From Sympetrum striolatum (Eukaryota > Arthropoda > Insecta > Odonata > Libellulidae), in the NCBI GenBank assembly GCA_947579665.1, contig OX388349.1, forward strand, positions 20,368,459-20,432,458: 64,000 nucleotides of DNA, written 5' to 3'. Made by a program: the position numbers and the translations under genes. The notes under the pieces were generated by a model. That model was not told the DNA's origin and searched no databases. It saw only the letters and a list, made by a program, of their open reading frames with translations. Numbering within the stretch: the first letter of the stretch is position 1; each line of letters starts with the position of its first letter. This document shows positions 23,940 to 36,019 of this stretch, one piece after another.

Positions 23940-24160
23940 GTAGACTTTTGAAGGACCGGTGTCAAACCCAGGACCATCTTGGGCGATGTCTTTCCACTAA
24001 CCGTAAATTAAGCGAGATTTATCTTACACAGAAAATTTCAGGTCAATATTCGTTCAAAAAGTTCCTTAAAAAGGCGTGATGAGTTTCCTATTCATTCAAT
24101 AGTGGGAATTTCCGTAGTGACTTGTATCGAACCCAGGAACAAATTGGGAAAGTAAAACCA
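23940..24160 (-). repeat. Two units related to the B-box tandem repeat, minus strand
   Basis: The minus strand shows CCTGGGTTTGACACCGG (from about 23966) and CCTGGGTTCGATACAAG (from about 24139), about 170 bp apart. This is the same spacing and the same pol III B-box-like word as in the plus-strand array at 25560-26440. Confidence 0.5.
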
Positions 24161-24640
24161 CTTATAGTAACATTTACAACATAACAACGTCTTCCATTTA
24201 CATACCGGGCTACAGCGGTCTACCAACTCTTAAAGTGCTTAAAAACGGTGTTAAATATTGATCCTAAACTTTTTTACCAAAAAGAAAAGCAAAAGGGGAA
24301 TATTCCTAAGAATTTTTATGGAGGAATATTTAAAGTGATATAAAGTGAATCAAAAAATATAGACCGAACGCCAAAGCATAAACCCGATAAAAGCTTTTCG
24401 CCTCTAATTCAATAAATGAATGAAAACATTACCTTAACTCAAACCATAGATACTTCTTCGTAGTCTAAATGTCTCATTTTAGCTACAATTCTTCCGAAAG
24501 ATTTTTCCAATTCTTTCACAACTCTTTTTAATAAACAAATGCTTTCCAACCCCCTTTATCGTGTCGTAGAAGAATGTAACTGTACTCTGGATAACTGGGT
24601 TGAAAAATTATAATTTTTATACGGTCTTAATAGTAATTTT

Positions 24641-24700
24641 TTGTTAGGGCGAGATTGAGATTAAAAAGTTTCTTCCTTCAACTAACCCTTAGACCGCAGG
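24641..24700. repeat. Short dispersed repeat (partner at 61211-61260)
   Basis: GAGATTGAGATTAAAAAG followed by TTCTTCC..CTAAC matches 61211-61260 (GAGATTGAGACTGAAAAG, CTTCTTCCATCTAACC). The element type is unknown. Confidence 0.45.
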
Positions 24701-24719
24701 TCCGTCCGTACGTATTGTT

Positions 24720-25550
24720 AATCGTAATTGTTAATATCGGTGTCACAAAGGATCACCACCTCTAAAGTACTAGTTTGTCTCTTTTCTCTAGTTCCAATAG
24801 TTTAGAGAACCAAGAAAAATTAGCGACTCACGTTAACCAAAAACATCCGGTGGCAATATTTCTGGTTAAAATAAGTTATTTAGATAATCACAAAGGTCAG
24901 GTAAATGTAATTGTAAAATCGCTTACAAAACGAGACCATTAATAACAATGATTGTTATCTGTATGTTATTACCTTTTTGTAAAGTCATCAGCAGAAAGCT
25001 GGTTAGAACCTAAGCCTTTCATCTATAACCTACAATTAATTAGAAGAGGAAATAAGATTTAAAAAGATTGATGAAAGGTGAGGTAGTTTTTACTTGATTT
25101 ACTCTAGGAGAAATTACTATCAGTGAAAATACCTCAAAAGTCTCAATGATCCAATGAATGTTACTTGTCAAAGAATTCAATAACGAGTGATCAGAGAGAA
25201 TGGTTTCTCAAGATTACTAAAATCTAATGAACACTCGCACTATCACATTCACGAACATGAATAACAAACCACGTGCATATCAAGGAGTTAATCAATAGGA
25301 GTTAAAAAGGAATTAGATATGGGATGGATTTGTCTTAGGTTGATGTGATGAACGTGCAACTTAGGTGAAAGCTAAATTATGTTAGTTAAAGAGTACAGAA
25401 TCTATTATGTATAGATGCTTCTCCGGATTCATTCATATATATAGGGATATAGATAGATAGGATACTAATTCACAGGCTAAACCACAAGCGTCATTGACTT
25501 GAAATTTTTACGAAGTATTAGCCATAACGTGTAATTACCAGAAAAATTGC
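24720..25550. other. AT-rich stretch, nothing recognised
   Basis: No coding, RNA or repeat feature can be supported here. Confidence 0.3.
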
Positions 25551-25554
25551 GATT

Positions 25555-26440
25555 TTGAACCTCAGTGTCATGGGTTCGATTCCAGAGGGCCAAAAAGTCC
25601 CGATTTTTTCCATTTAAATGCATTGCTTCGATTTTCGGGAATTTCTAAAAAATACTTACCGGATAGGTGGATAGTAAAAACTCTAGGATCCTAGATATAC
25701 GGTCAGGATCAATCGAAAATAGTAATGGCTTTTAAGGAAAATATCCTGGGTTCGATGCTAGGACGATGCAGAAATCTGCCCTTTAAAATACATTGGGGTA
25801 GTTTTTCATTATTTGTTTTGATGCACTTATCGAAATGATAGGAAATTCGTGCTTGGCTAGAAGATGTATGGTAAGAATTGGTTTAAGAAAAAAATTTAGA
25901 TAAGACCGTACTATTCCTTGGTTCGATACCAGAGCACATTAACTTTTCTCTCATAAGGAATATAAGGGAAAAGTAGGACGTTGTTTGAGGCAGTTGCAGC
26001 CTGCTTGAATTTTCACACATGATTATAGATGATGATCTTCTATTGTGTTGAATAGCAAGTATTACCAGAAAGACCCTGGTTTGATGCCGGGCGGTAAATA
26101 TGTCGTCCATTTAAAATACATTGGGTTAGTATTTCATTATTTTTTTGATGCACTTATTGAAATAATAGGAAGTTCTTGCTTTGACAGAAGATGTATATTA
26201 GGACTTGGTTTACGAAAAAAAAATAATAAGACTGCTGTTCCTGTGTTTGATGCCAGAGCACATTATCAATTCGCACATTAAAAATATATGTGAAAATCAG
26301 GACGTCGTTTGAGTCAGTTGCAGCAAATATTTCTGCTTGAGTTTTCACACATAGCTAGAGACCTTCTGTTGTTCTGCATAGTAATTATCACCAGGAGGAC
26401 CTGGGTTCGATGCCGGACGGAGAAATTGCAGCGAATATTT
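25555..26440 (+). repeat. Tandem array of ~165-bp units with tRNA-promoter-like B boxes
   Basis: Six copies of a word close to GGTTCGATTCC begin at 25571, 25747, 25918, 26076, 26242 and 26402, spaced 158-176 bp. Between them sequences recur at double spacing, for example TTTAAAATACATTGGG near 25783 and 26110, GATGCACTTAT near 25819 and 26144, and GCAGTTGCAGC near 25990 and 26315. This implies a ~330-bp higher-order unit made of two half-units. The word matches the internal B box of tRNA genes, so the array may descend from tRNA-derived SINEs. I see no complete cloverleaf, and the small open frames inside are chance. Confidence 0.65.
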
Positions 26441-26449
26441 AGAATATTA

Positions 26450-27620
26450 TCAATACTTATTCTACTTTTAGAACCCTCTCGATATGATGTCGACTTGAAA
26501 TTTGTGTTATCATCATGCTTGCAGAATGCAAGCAACATTTTACTCGTAGAAGAAATAAATAGAGATTATTAAAATTTTGTAGTGCATTTTTGAACATTGT
26601 TGATTTGTGAGTTTTGTTGTGCGTTTAATGAAATACGCGATGTAAATAAAAATTACCTCGGTAGATGCTGTTACAACTACATAACTGAATGAGGATACTA
26701 GAATTTGTATGTTCCACAATGTATTTTTTATTTCGACCGGTTTCGGCCAACGACAGCCATCATTTTCTTTCCGGTAAAAACTTACCATATATTGTTCCCT
26801 TTGTATTTAAGATCGAGTATAGAAACTCCTCAATATTTTATTTGACCTTATAACTACGGGTGAAATGAAGTTCGATCACTTTGATATTTCCGGTGTAACT
26901 TACTTTATCCTGATTTTTTAGTATCCAACTACAATTTATCTGAAGATTCAGTATGATATTCAATTGTTTGTTGATCTGGACGGAAAGCTCCAATACTATC
27001 CTATTTTACTAACTATTACAGATTCTTCCTAGTGGATACGGAAGTGGAGACCCTCTTTTGAACGGAAAAGGGACTCCAGGGTGTCTTTGGAATGCGGACT
27101 CTATTGGTGCACCCCTTGTCCTCAATAATAAGAAAACTAAGTAGAGATCATACGGAGAAAATATTATGTGTGTATATATATGCATGTTATAGTAAATAAG
27201 TTAATTGTATGTAACAAATAAGGATGTAATTATTTGCTCCAATTTTGAAAACATTGGTGTTAAATATGTAACTACTATGAAATGTATAATACCGTATAAT
27301 TGCTCATATATTACGACCTTCAGATAAGTCAAGGTATAAAGTTTCCTCAAAGTTTTATAGTTTTAGCATGTATCTGTCCTATTAGACGACCCCTTAACTA
27401 CCTATGGCAAATGCATTTAGTTTCATCAGCGAATCATCTGGATAGTAATACTGTATAGCGTATTCGGAAATTTTTCCTATTCTTAATTTTACTAATGAAA
27501 AAATTTTATTTTCTTCCATCTGGCAGCACTGTATTGCGATTGCTGTAGACATTTGCCCTGATTCGTGCATTCTGGTAATGATCTTGACTAACAGTAGCTC
27601 AATGAACATAAATTTTAATA
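26450..27620. other. AT-rich stretch with a retroelement-like tail
   Basis: At 26731-26765 the word TTTCGACCGGTTTCGG, followed by CAGCCATCAT, resembles tail sequences seen next to insect retroelements. Nothing else can be supported. Confidence 0.3.
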
Positions 27621-27629
27621 TTTATTTTT

Positions 27630-27758
27630 ACTTTCTCCATATACGAAGTATAGAGAAAGTATTGTTTTCATGAAAAAATTCGACTTCGAGATTTCAACGG
27701 AAATACATGTTTTGAGGTCCCTAGAACACGTTTTGACTATTTTCGGAATGATATCTGT

Positions 27759-27817
<59 letters not shown>

Positions 27818-28668
27818 TGTATGTGTGTGTGTGTTAGTGGGCGCTCTATCGTGAAAACTATTAGTCGTATTAATACCAAACTTGGTATATAGTACTGTGG
27901 TGTGTGCTGTCAGAGTTGATTAGTTTTTTGAGTAAATCGGTCTACCGGAAGTCGAGCTTCATTCATTATAGCTCATTTCCGGTTTTCAAAATATCTCCAT
28001 AAATATGATATATACGTGCATTGTATTACTTATAAAAGTTTTAGATAATGTAATTTACTATAACTTTTGTATTCAACATATTTTTGTATCACCGGTTGAT
28101 TAGGAGTTATTCGTGAAATACCGATAAACCGGAAGTAGCCGTTATGTACTTTGTGGGCGCTCTAACTTAAAAACGATGCATTATATCAACACCAAATTTC
28201 ATATATATAACTTTATTTAGTTTCTTAAGAGTTGATTAGTTTTTGGAGGAAATCGGTTTACCGGAAGTCGAGCTGTATTCTTCAAAGCTCATTTCCGGTT
28301 TTCAAAATATCTCCGTAAATATGATATTTAGGTATATACTATTATTTATAAAAGTTTTAGAAAATAAAATTTACTATGACTTTTGTATGAAACATATTTT
28401 TGTATCACTGATTGTGTAGGAGTTATTTTTGAAATACTGATAAACCGGAAGTTGCTGATTATGTACGTCGTGGGCGCTCTGGGCGCTTGGGCGAAAGGCC
28501 ACTTCATCGTTTTTCATCGAACTTGTCCGGAGAAACATTATTTATAATGTTTGTGACGTAAAAGATAATAATATATAAATTAATCACTCATCTTCAAAGT
28601 TTAGATGGAATATAGAGTTCAAAATTACTGTCGTAGATAAATATTTACATCTTATATATGGAGAAAGT
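27630..28668. mobile_element. Element with 14-bp inverted ends and a 316-bp internal tandem repeat
   Basis: ACTTTCTCCATATA at 27630-27643 is exactly inverted at 28655-28668. The left end also folds on itself (TATAGAGAAAGT at 27649-27660). Inside lie a GT microsatellite and two and a bit copies of a 316-bp unit, starting GTGGGCGCTCT at 27837, 28153 and 28470. Each unit contains several ACCGGAAGT words and GAGTTGATTAGTTTTT. No protein frame is present, so the element is non-autonomous. I find no target-site duplication, and the superfamily is unknown. Confidence 0.6.
27756..27835. repeat. GT microsatellite
   Basis: About 80 bp of nearly uninterrupted GT dinucleotides, placed between the left end and the first 316-bp unit of the surrounding element. 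Confidence 0.95.
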
Positions 28669-28689
28669 CATGTGCTGGCCTCATCAGAT

Positions 28690-29830
28690 TTTTTTACTAT
28701 TATTACACAACTAAATAGTTTTAAATGCATTGGTGATTGATTGGTTTTATGCTATATTGTTTTTAATTTACATAAATTTCGTTTTAATTTCTTTGTATCT
28801 GACTTTTAAGATGATCTCGGACTTTGATGGTCTCTTTTATGATTAGACTATCGTCTTATCTGCGAAAATATACGATATTTGACTTAAAAACCACGGGTTC
28901 ATGAACACTTTGCACTTACTTTTCTATTCAGTGACGTTCCTCAAAATTTTAAATTCTTATACTTTACACCTTGTCTTTCGAAAATTACTGTAAAAAAATC
29001 TGGCAACGTTTATGACGGTTAGGCCTAAGGCATGCGCATAAGAGAGGTTTGTTAACTTAAGTGAATGTAATCGAATTTCGCTAGATTACTAATAGTTATT
29101 ATATAATAATATAAGTATATGTATAATAGTATAAGTTTCCCAAAAAAGGAAGGGCTAAAATATAGAAAATATTATAGGTGAAAATCTTTACGCAAGTAAT
29201 TTCGGTTATTTTGCTTCAAGAAATCTAAAAAAAATACTTGAGTCGTCCTCAGTTAATATTGGATGCGTATTTTCTCGTGTCCTCTTATTCCTTCTTAACT
29301 CAGTTTGCCAACGTCTGCAAGTCAACCTGCGAGGATATATCCCTCAGCTGAGAACGAATTGCGCCAACGTATCCTTTCTCCAATCCGGGACACAATCCCC
29401 TTACCAAGATCACAAGCGAGATTTATTAACAAAAAAGGTGGAGCAGGTGATCTTCCCGGAGTCGCAAACCTTCCGCGTCAAGCGAGAAACAAAAGATAGC
29501 CAGGACGTGTTCACAATGCACCTAAACAACATATAGCCGCGGATAAGCTTTAGTGGAACAAATGAGGACCAAGTAGAGGAAAGCTTTTTTTCCTTCGCAA
29601 GGTGCAGAGTGAAAAATATGTGCTGGGATCAAGTCAGGATCAGCCAGGTGGAGAGATAAGGGTGTGAAATTTAGTGTGTGTGTGTGCTGGTGGGGAGAAG
29701 TGATAGAAGAATGGGAAGAGGAAATGTAGAGAGATGGATGAAAATAACAGAGAATTCAGAGGAGGGTGAGAATAAGTTAAGACGACTTGTTTTGAAATTT
29801 AGGGCCTAAAGTTAAAAATTACGAGTGTCA
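28690..29830. other. Intergenic stretch, nothing recognised
   Basis: A 64-codon frame at 29305-29499 has no domain and no splice context. The segment 29640-29800 is purine-rich. No gene is supported. Confidence 0.3.
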
Positions 29831-29839
29831 TGGAGTTTA

Positions 29840-30240
29840 AATCTACATCTATATTAATAGGTACCTTAGAAGTCGCTTATCGACAATTTTGGCAGGAGGT
29901 TTAAACACGAGTTATTTGAACCGCTTATTTAATTATTATTATCGCGTATCGTTCTCGGAAAGAATTATTTTTTAATACAACTGGTCATCGCATGATTTTT
30001 TCATAATTTACGCTCCTATTGGATCGGAAAAAGTAGCATAGGGGTCGTATGATACCAGTAACGTCTTCCTCAAATGTAGTTTCCCTGAATTTATCAGGCA
30101 ATCGCAGCCTAACTTCTAATCCCCTTTCTTACACGACTTCACAACCTGCGTCTGAGAGAAAATGCTTTCTGTATCCTTGAGTATACGTCTCCCAATTTCC
30201 TCTATCTTCCTCAGGTATATGACAGCATGACATCCGTTAG
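29840..30240 (-). mobile_element. Decayed CR1/L2-like LINE tail
   Basis: The plus-strand text (CTACATCTATATTAATAGG, TATCGCGTATCGTTCTCGG, TCGTATGATACCAGTAACG) follows the same order as 39590-39850 and 35520-35720. This marks another minus-strand copy of that LINE family. It is heavily mutated and has no readable frame. Confidence 0.45.
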
Positions 30241-30249
30241 ATTAAGCTT

Positions 30250-33200
30250 TCAATATTAGGATTGAGATTATTGTGTGAAATTCTAAAAGAGTTTCTTCAA
30301 TAGAATAATCAAGCGAATCATTTTAAATGGAGTAAAATCAGATCAGGTTTCATGTGTCTTAAAGGAGTGATGGTTTGAGGGAAAGACAAAACGGAAAACT
30401 TGTAAGAAGTGTAATCTTTAACCTTTAACTCCTAAATACATATCGAAGCTACAGTTTAGCTATTGAATTTGAACTGAAACCTCGTTAACAACAAGGCAGC
30501 GATGAAATGTAAAAATACGCTTCCCATTTATTTATACTTACTCTAATAACTGCTAAAATGTAATTGAACAATCAACTTAGAGGGTATAACGTAAAATAAT
30601 ACCCCAAATATACACAAAAAATGAATGCGGATCGGGTCAAACGTTGCTTAAAAGTAGACGTAATTTTTATGAATGAATCTGATACATATTCGGTAAGCTG
30701 TCTGTAATGTCTTTAGCCAAAAGTTTTTTTTAATGTTCATGCCTTTTTTTGTTATCTACTAAAAGTTTTGGAAAAGAAATGAGACCAAAAGACAGGAAAA
30801 GAAGTGAAGTTGTTTGCCCTCGCTTTTCTCTCTTAGCTAAGAAGATGTTAATAGGAAAAAACCACGTAAGTACAGCTACTTTAAGAATAATACTTTTTAT
30901 AGGGTAATATCGATTGTGTGGGCACTAATTAGGTGGTGATTCATGTCAAACGCAGAAGATAAACATATAAAGACATATTAATACCACATCACAAAAGTAA
31001 TTCAACTAAGTATGAGTTGTTGGAGAAGTATTAAGGCATCAATAAAAATTTTAGAGAAATTCAACGAAAAATAACCAAATAAATGCAATTTTTCAGCACA
31101 ACTCACAAATCAGTAGCCTTAATATCATAACGCTCATGAAGAAGACAGACAAAACTGTATGAAAATATTCCATACATCATAAAAAGGTTAGAGGAACTAG
31201 GAAACAACTGTGCGAAATCGTAACATGATCATAGAATGAGTAGTATTGCGCTGCTATAAACATCTTCTGGCGTCGAATCTATCAATTTTTAGGCATCTAC
31301 ATTGTGTCCTCACTCTATTTGACAATTGAATGCCAAAACACATATATATGAAAAACATGAGCGAAATTATTAACCAAATTCAGCTTCTACAGGTATTACA
31401 TACGTTAGTGACGGTATCATTGGCTCGGATGGAATCTCGGAAAGGGGAAGAGAGGTCCTTGATCTAAAGTGAGTCCGTGGCTATAAATTGAGGGGAATTT
31501 GGTGGCGATCGCAGGGGATAGTGGGAAAATAGGAGTGGAAAGGGAGGCGTGATCGGAACATTCCTTTATTTTGAAAGCGGATCAAAATGATTCAGTGAGA
31601 GCGGAAGATTGAGATTTAGTGGAGAAGTTCAGAAAGAAGGGATATCAGCGTTAAGGGGAGGAGAGGGGCACCAAATTTAGAAATCTGTAGCAGATTTGTC
31701 AAGATTCTTCTGAGTACGTCTTTCTTCCCCACATGTTCTCGTAATACGTCCTCAATGTATTATTCCTTGTAATGACCTTAGCGGTTTTAATACATGTATT
31801 TGTTATCTTTAAAGGAAATTTAGAAAAAATTCAATTGAGAGAGATATACGTATATAACAGTGGAATCTACGTAAACATTTGTGCTGCCATTCGGCTACAT
31901 AACCTTTTAATTGGTGTAAATTACAACTTCATAATGACAGTTGACTGAAATTTTCTGTTTGTGAATGACCAACCAAAATTTTCGTTTCGTCGATATATCA
32001 CTCAAGTGATAGAGGCACTCTTGTCTTGGTCGTTTTATTTAAATACATGTATTATATTGGTATTGCATATATTTTCCCTTAATTTTTGCACTCTATATTA
32101 CGATGCATTAGTTATAACATGCGTATGACTCAAGGGAAAAGTGATGCTAAATTTAATGAGAATTGTTTTTGAGCGATAAAGCATTTGGCTTCTTTTGGTG
32201 TAACATGTTATAATTTTTTCAATTTCTGTCTACATCTCTCATTTATCATTATCGAATTTATTACTTATTATTATTATTATATATTATTTATTATATTTAC
32301 CATTAAAATCGAAATAAAGAAACTTAAAAGCAATAATTTAAAAGTTAAGAACTGAAACTTATCTATGGAAACAGTTGATTCGAAATTTAACATGGAAATG
32401 ACCTTTATGTGGAAGAGTTTTAAATATTATGGGAGAGGGATCGACCCGCTGTGTACTTTAATAAGTCGATTCTATACCTACGGAAGAACAATTTTTGATT
32501 TGAGTAAGCAAGTTCAAACCTCATCCTATTTACTAAATGTTGTCTTTTACCGTTTTTAAGCGTAGAGCTGCTTCAAATTCGTAAAATGTGAGATTACGAA
32601 GCAAGAAAAGTTTTGTAAGTAAGTAAAGTAAGTAAGGTTTTGACTCGGAAGTTTCCAATGATAATGCTTATATATAAAGTTTACTTTCCCACTTATTCAA
32701 ATGTTATGTTACTTTATCAAAGCCTAGATTTAAGAGTGATAAAATGTCGTACACTCGTTAAGAATGATTAAACTCAAGATTCATTGGGAAAATTCCACAC
32801 TTAACTGTATTCCTCCTCAGCAAGATTGTTCTATAAAATTAAATATTTCTCTGGACATCCATGTGCTGTCTTGACACAAGGAGTTAATTATGATCAGAAT
32901 AATACCCTTAGGGAAATAAAAAATGGTAATCTCATGTCGGTGTGCCACAACTTACTCTTTCCTAAACCTTATCATTAATTTCCACGTAATATAATTTAAG
33001 ATAGTTGCAAGGAAGTTGTTAGTATTGCAGTAACAATAGTAGAATTCTCTACTTAAAATAATCTACACGTAAGGCGGATCGCAAATACTCCACAATTAAT
33101 TTAATAAAACCTATCATGCTTAATCCTGTTTATGACAGCTTAAAATTACGTTCCATGAATACTTGAATGATACGAGTACTGGTTATACGGACCCAGAAAG

Positions 33201-33520
33201 TACAAATCAACAACCTTTTATATCGCTGTATAATTATTCATATCTTTCTTTATAAGCGTTGGAACCCGGAGTTTCTTAATTCTATTACTGAACCTTTAAC
33301 CGAAAAATTTTAACTACATTGCTTTAAGACAACACAAGCATTTCCTGTTTATCTCGATGAGGTAATGCAGAATTATTATAATCAAAAACATGAAAATTAC
33401 TCTGTAACCTGGATATTCTCTCAATGTTATACTTAGATAAGAAATAGATGTAACATTTCAAGTTGGGAAATTATGAAATTAGTTTTTGTGGAAAGCCTGA
33501 GTAACGCGAACTCAATATAT
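30250..33520. other. Long AT-rich stretch without genes
   Basis: I find only simple sequence: TTATTATTATT around 32255-32300 and an AAGT-rich tract at 32616-32636. A GC-richer, purine-rich block lies at 31420-31680. No coding or RNA gene is supported. Confidence 0.35.
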
Positions 33521-33525
33521 ATGTA

Positions 33526-33602
33526 CACCCCTGGCCAAAATTAACGCAGCACCTCCGTAGCGATCCTTACGGCCGGTGCTGCGTTAATTTTGTCCAGGAC
33601 TG
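33526..33602. mobile_element. 77-bp miniature element with TA target duplication
   Basis: The element is almost only its inverted repeats: CACCCCTGGCCAAAATTAAC... at the left and ...GTTAATTTTGTCCAGGACTG at the right, each about 28 bp, with a ~20-bp centre. TA flanks both sides (33524-33525 and 33603-33604). This fits a Tc1/mariner-type miniature inverted-repeat element. It has no coding capacity. Confidence 0.65.
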
Positions 33603-33609
33603 TACCTAA

Positions 33610-35520
33610 AACACTGAAAATAATGTAAAGGCTAGTATGGCACATTCAAGGAGTAAATTCCTAGGTTATATTTCTAAGTTCCAATTCCTTTAGTTTAGTC
33701 CTCCCTTTTTGCGTTCATGATAAATTTGCAGTACTTCTGCTTCAGCAAAATAGATTTTCTTTCTGTTCTAGTAGTGCCACTAACATTTAGCTCTGAATGT
33801 AGATGACTTAAATATTAAAACGGCAGTGGTCATCCTTGTAGCTCTTTATCCTTCAGCCCATGATATTTAGTTTATTTTAAAAATAAAAATTTTACTGTTA
33901 ACACAGGAATCGTTCCTATTTCTCTATCACAAAGGTAGCGACTTCAGGACCCAGACCGTGCGTATATTTGAATTCTTCATTTTCCCATCGTTTAGATGAA
34001 ATCATTATGGCTTTAAAAAAGGATCCGTCTGCCGAAGATTTACTCCCCTATCCTTCCTCTCCCTGAAAGCGGCCATCCTTTCTGCCGTTATCTCCCGCTC
34101 TCTATTCTTCTTTTTAACTCTGCGAATGGCTAATGGCCCCGATGCACCTTGACCCCACCCTCGGCCTATAAACTCCCTCTTATCTAACTTCTTCCGGAGC
34201 AACGTTTATAGCGCAGCCGCCACTATATCAAGCTCGAAAAATACACCTCGAATATAAATCCCTTAAATATTTTTGCTCCTATCTGCCATTGTTCCCTGCC
34301 CAGACGGATGCTACAGGAGCTGCGAATTCTTTGGATGAACGAAGGGAGGATTTCTGAACTTTTAAATGGATGCGAAGTAAAGTAAATCGGAACTTTTCAC
34401 CCATGCAATGGTGGTTTAGGGTAGTGACTAGGATAGATACCTACACTACAAAATCATACTATAACGCAGTTTTTACTAATAACAAGGGGAGGCTCTCACT
34501 TTTGTCCGGGGATTTTGATGAACATTTTTGTGATGCTGAAGGAAGTGGAGTAATGAAAAAGTATGTTGGCGTTCGTGTAAATGGGCCTTAGTTTTGTTGC
34601 AATAATTAATTAAATATTGACAATTGGAGTATAGGCAAAATTACACACCCGCACTTGACCAAGGAATTACCCGCTGTTTTTGAGTGATTCTCTAATCTTA
34701 TTTTCATTTCTTTTGTTATATGTTTTCCCTGTTACTCACAGATAGAAAAAAGGGCGATATTTCCATTATTTAACTCGATATCCGATCGTTCGTAAAAGGC
34801 TTTCTCGATTCTACAAAATTCCGTGAAAAATTAGAAAAATTGAGTCTTGAATGAAATACTCTATTCCATGTATGTACAAGTAAATATCCGATGAATTTCA
34901 TGAGTCATCGACGAAAGTCTAGGTTTCGACTCCTATTTCTAGAGGTATCTTAGGGAACGATAAACAATATTCATATTTATGAACATTAATCTGGATATCT
35001 TTCGTCAAAGAAATAAGCCGATGGCAAGTCCAAGTGCTCAATAATTTTCAACGTTAGTTCGAGTTGTGAAATGCTTGGAATTAGGGGATTATGACACCAC
35101 TAACTACTGAATTTTCTATCTTATTGTGGTACATGTGCTGCATATAATATCATCCAACTATTGCTATAATCTACCAATACTACAAAGTAATCTATGCGTT
35201 CCACTGGACTTTGTTGGAACTGACTATGTTGCGTCAAGGGAAAGCTTGGGAAACGCTGGTCCCGAAGAAGAGTGGAGAATTTTTCTATACATCGGTGAGC
35301 CACTTGCACCGTAGGAAACCATTAGGCCGAATGCGAAGTTATCAAACTACATTTCAGCGACGTAATGCCTATACTCAAACAATTTAATACCGAAGGCATA
35401 CCACTTGAGGCAAGGTGGCATTCTCTCCGGTTTATAGGACGAGTAAATGGTTCACGGTGTGATTTATCCTAAAGAATGTTTCTGTTATAGAAAAACTAAG
35501 AATTGAACTCTGCAAATTTC
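33610..35520. other. Intergenic stretch
   Basis: A GC-richer, pyrimidine-rich patch lies at 34020-34210. No frame in the region has a recognisable domain. Confidence 0.3.
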
Positions 35521-35529
35521 ACTATTTAC

Positions 35530-36010
35530 ATCTATGTCTATGTAATGTCCATTAAAGCCACCTTAAGACGTGTGGCAGAGGGTGCCGTGTCTCTATCATC
35601 CTAATCGATTGGTTTTGCATATTGTTCGCGGAAAAAAATGAATTATTGAAACGGAAAATTATAGCATATATTTCCCTGACTTCCTCGCATTATCAGAACG
35701 GCACTTATAACACGAAGGTCGCAATATATCAGTTACATATTCTGAGAACGAAATTTCTCTGTACTTATTTAGTAAATTTATCCTTTGAATTAGTCTTCTA
35801 TCTTCTAATGATTCCCATCCCGCGCCCTGAATCATTTGAATAACACTCACTGCGTTATCGAAGGAATTAATTACAAATCCCATCGCCTTTCTTTCTACCT
35901 TTCCTAACTCCCGATTACGACACTTGTTGGTAGGGTCCTATACACTACATGTATACTCAAGGTGAGGCCTAACTAACGCTAAGTAACGTCGTTCGCGAAC
36001 TTTTTCTTTG
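35530..36010 (-). mobile_element. CR1/L2-like LINE reverse-transcriptase C-terminal fragment
   Basis: The minus strand reads RERRYLALVRPHLEYTCSV, a stop, DPTNKCRNRELGKVERKAM, then GAGWESLEDRRLIQRINLL and FSEYVTDILRP. This order (LVRPxLEYA..VWDP...VQRRAARFV...LGWxSLxxRR) is the C-terminal third of CR1/L2-type reverse transcriptases. The Trp of VWDP has become a stop codon (TAG). The 3' part runs towards 35530, where it meets the CCTTAAGACGTGTGGCAGAG sequence shared with other copies. Confidence 0.8.
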
Positions 36011-36019
36011 CTATTAATG

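Noticed and set aside
25555..26440. True tRNA genes at the B-box-like words
   Set aside because: No acceptor, D-arm and anticodon-arm pairing can be built around them; only the B-box word is tRNA-like.
25883..26572. Small frames inside the B-box tandem array
   Set aside because: They recur with the repeat and translate repeat sequence; no protein pattern.
27630..28668. CRISPR-like or coding interpretation of the 316-bp repeats
   Set aside because: Units are long, contiguous and non-coding in a eukaryotic setting; this is a tandem repeat inside an element.
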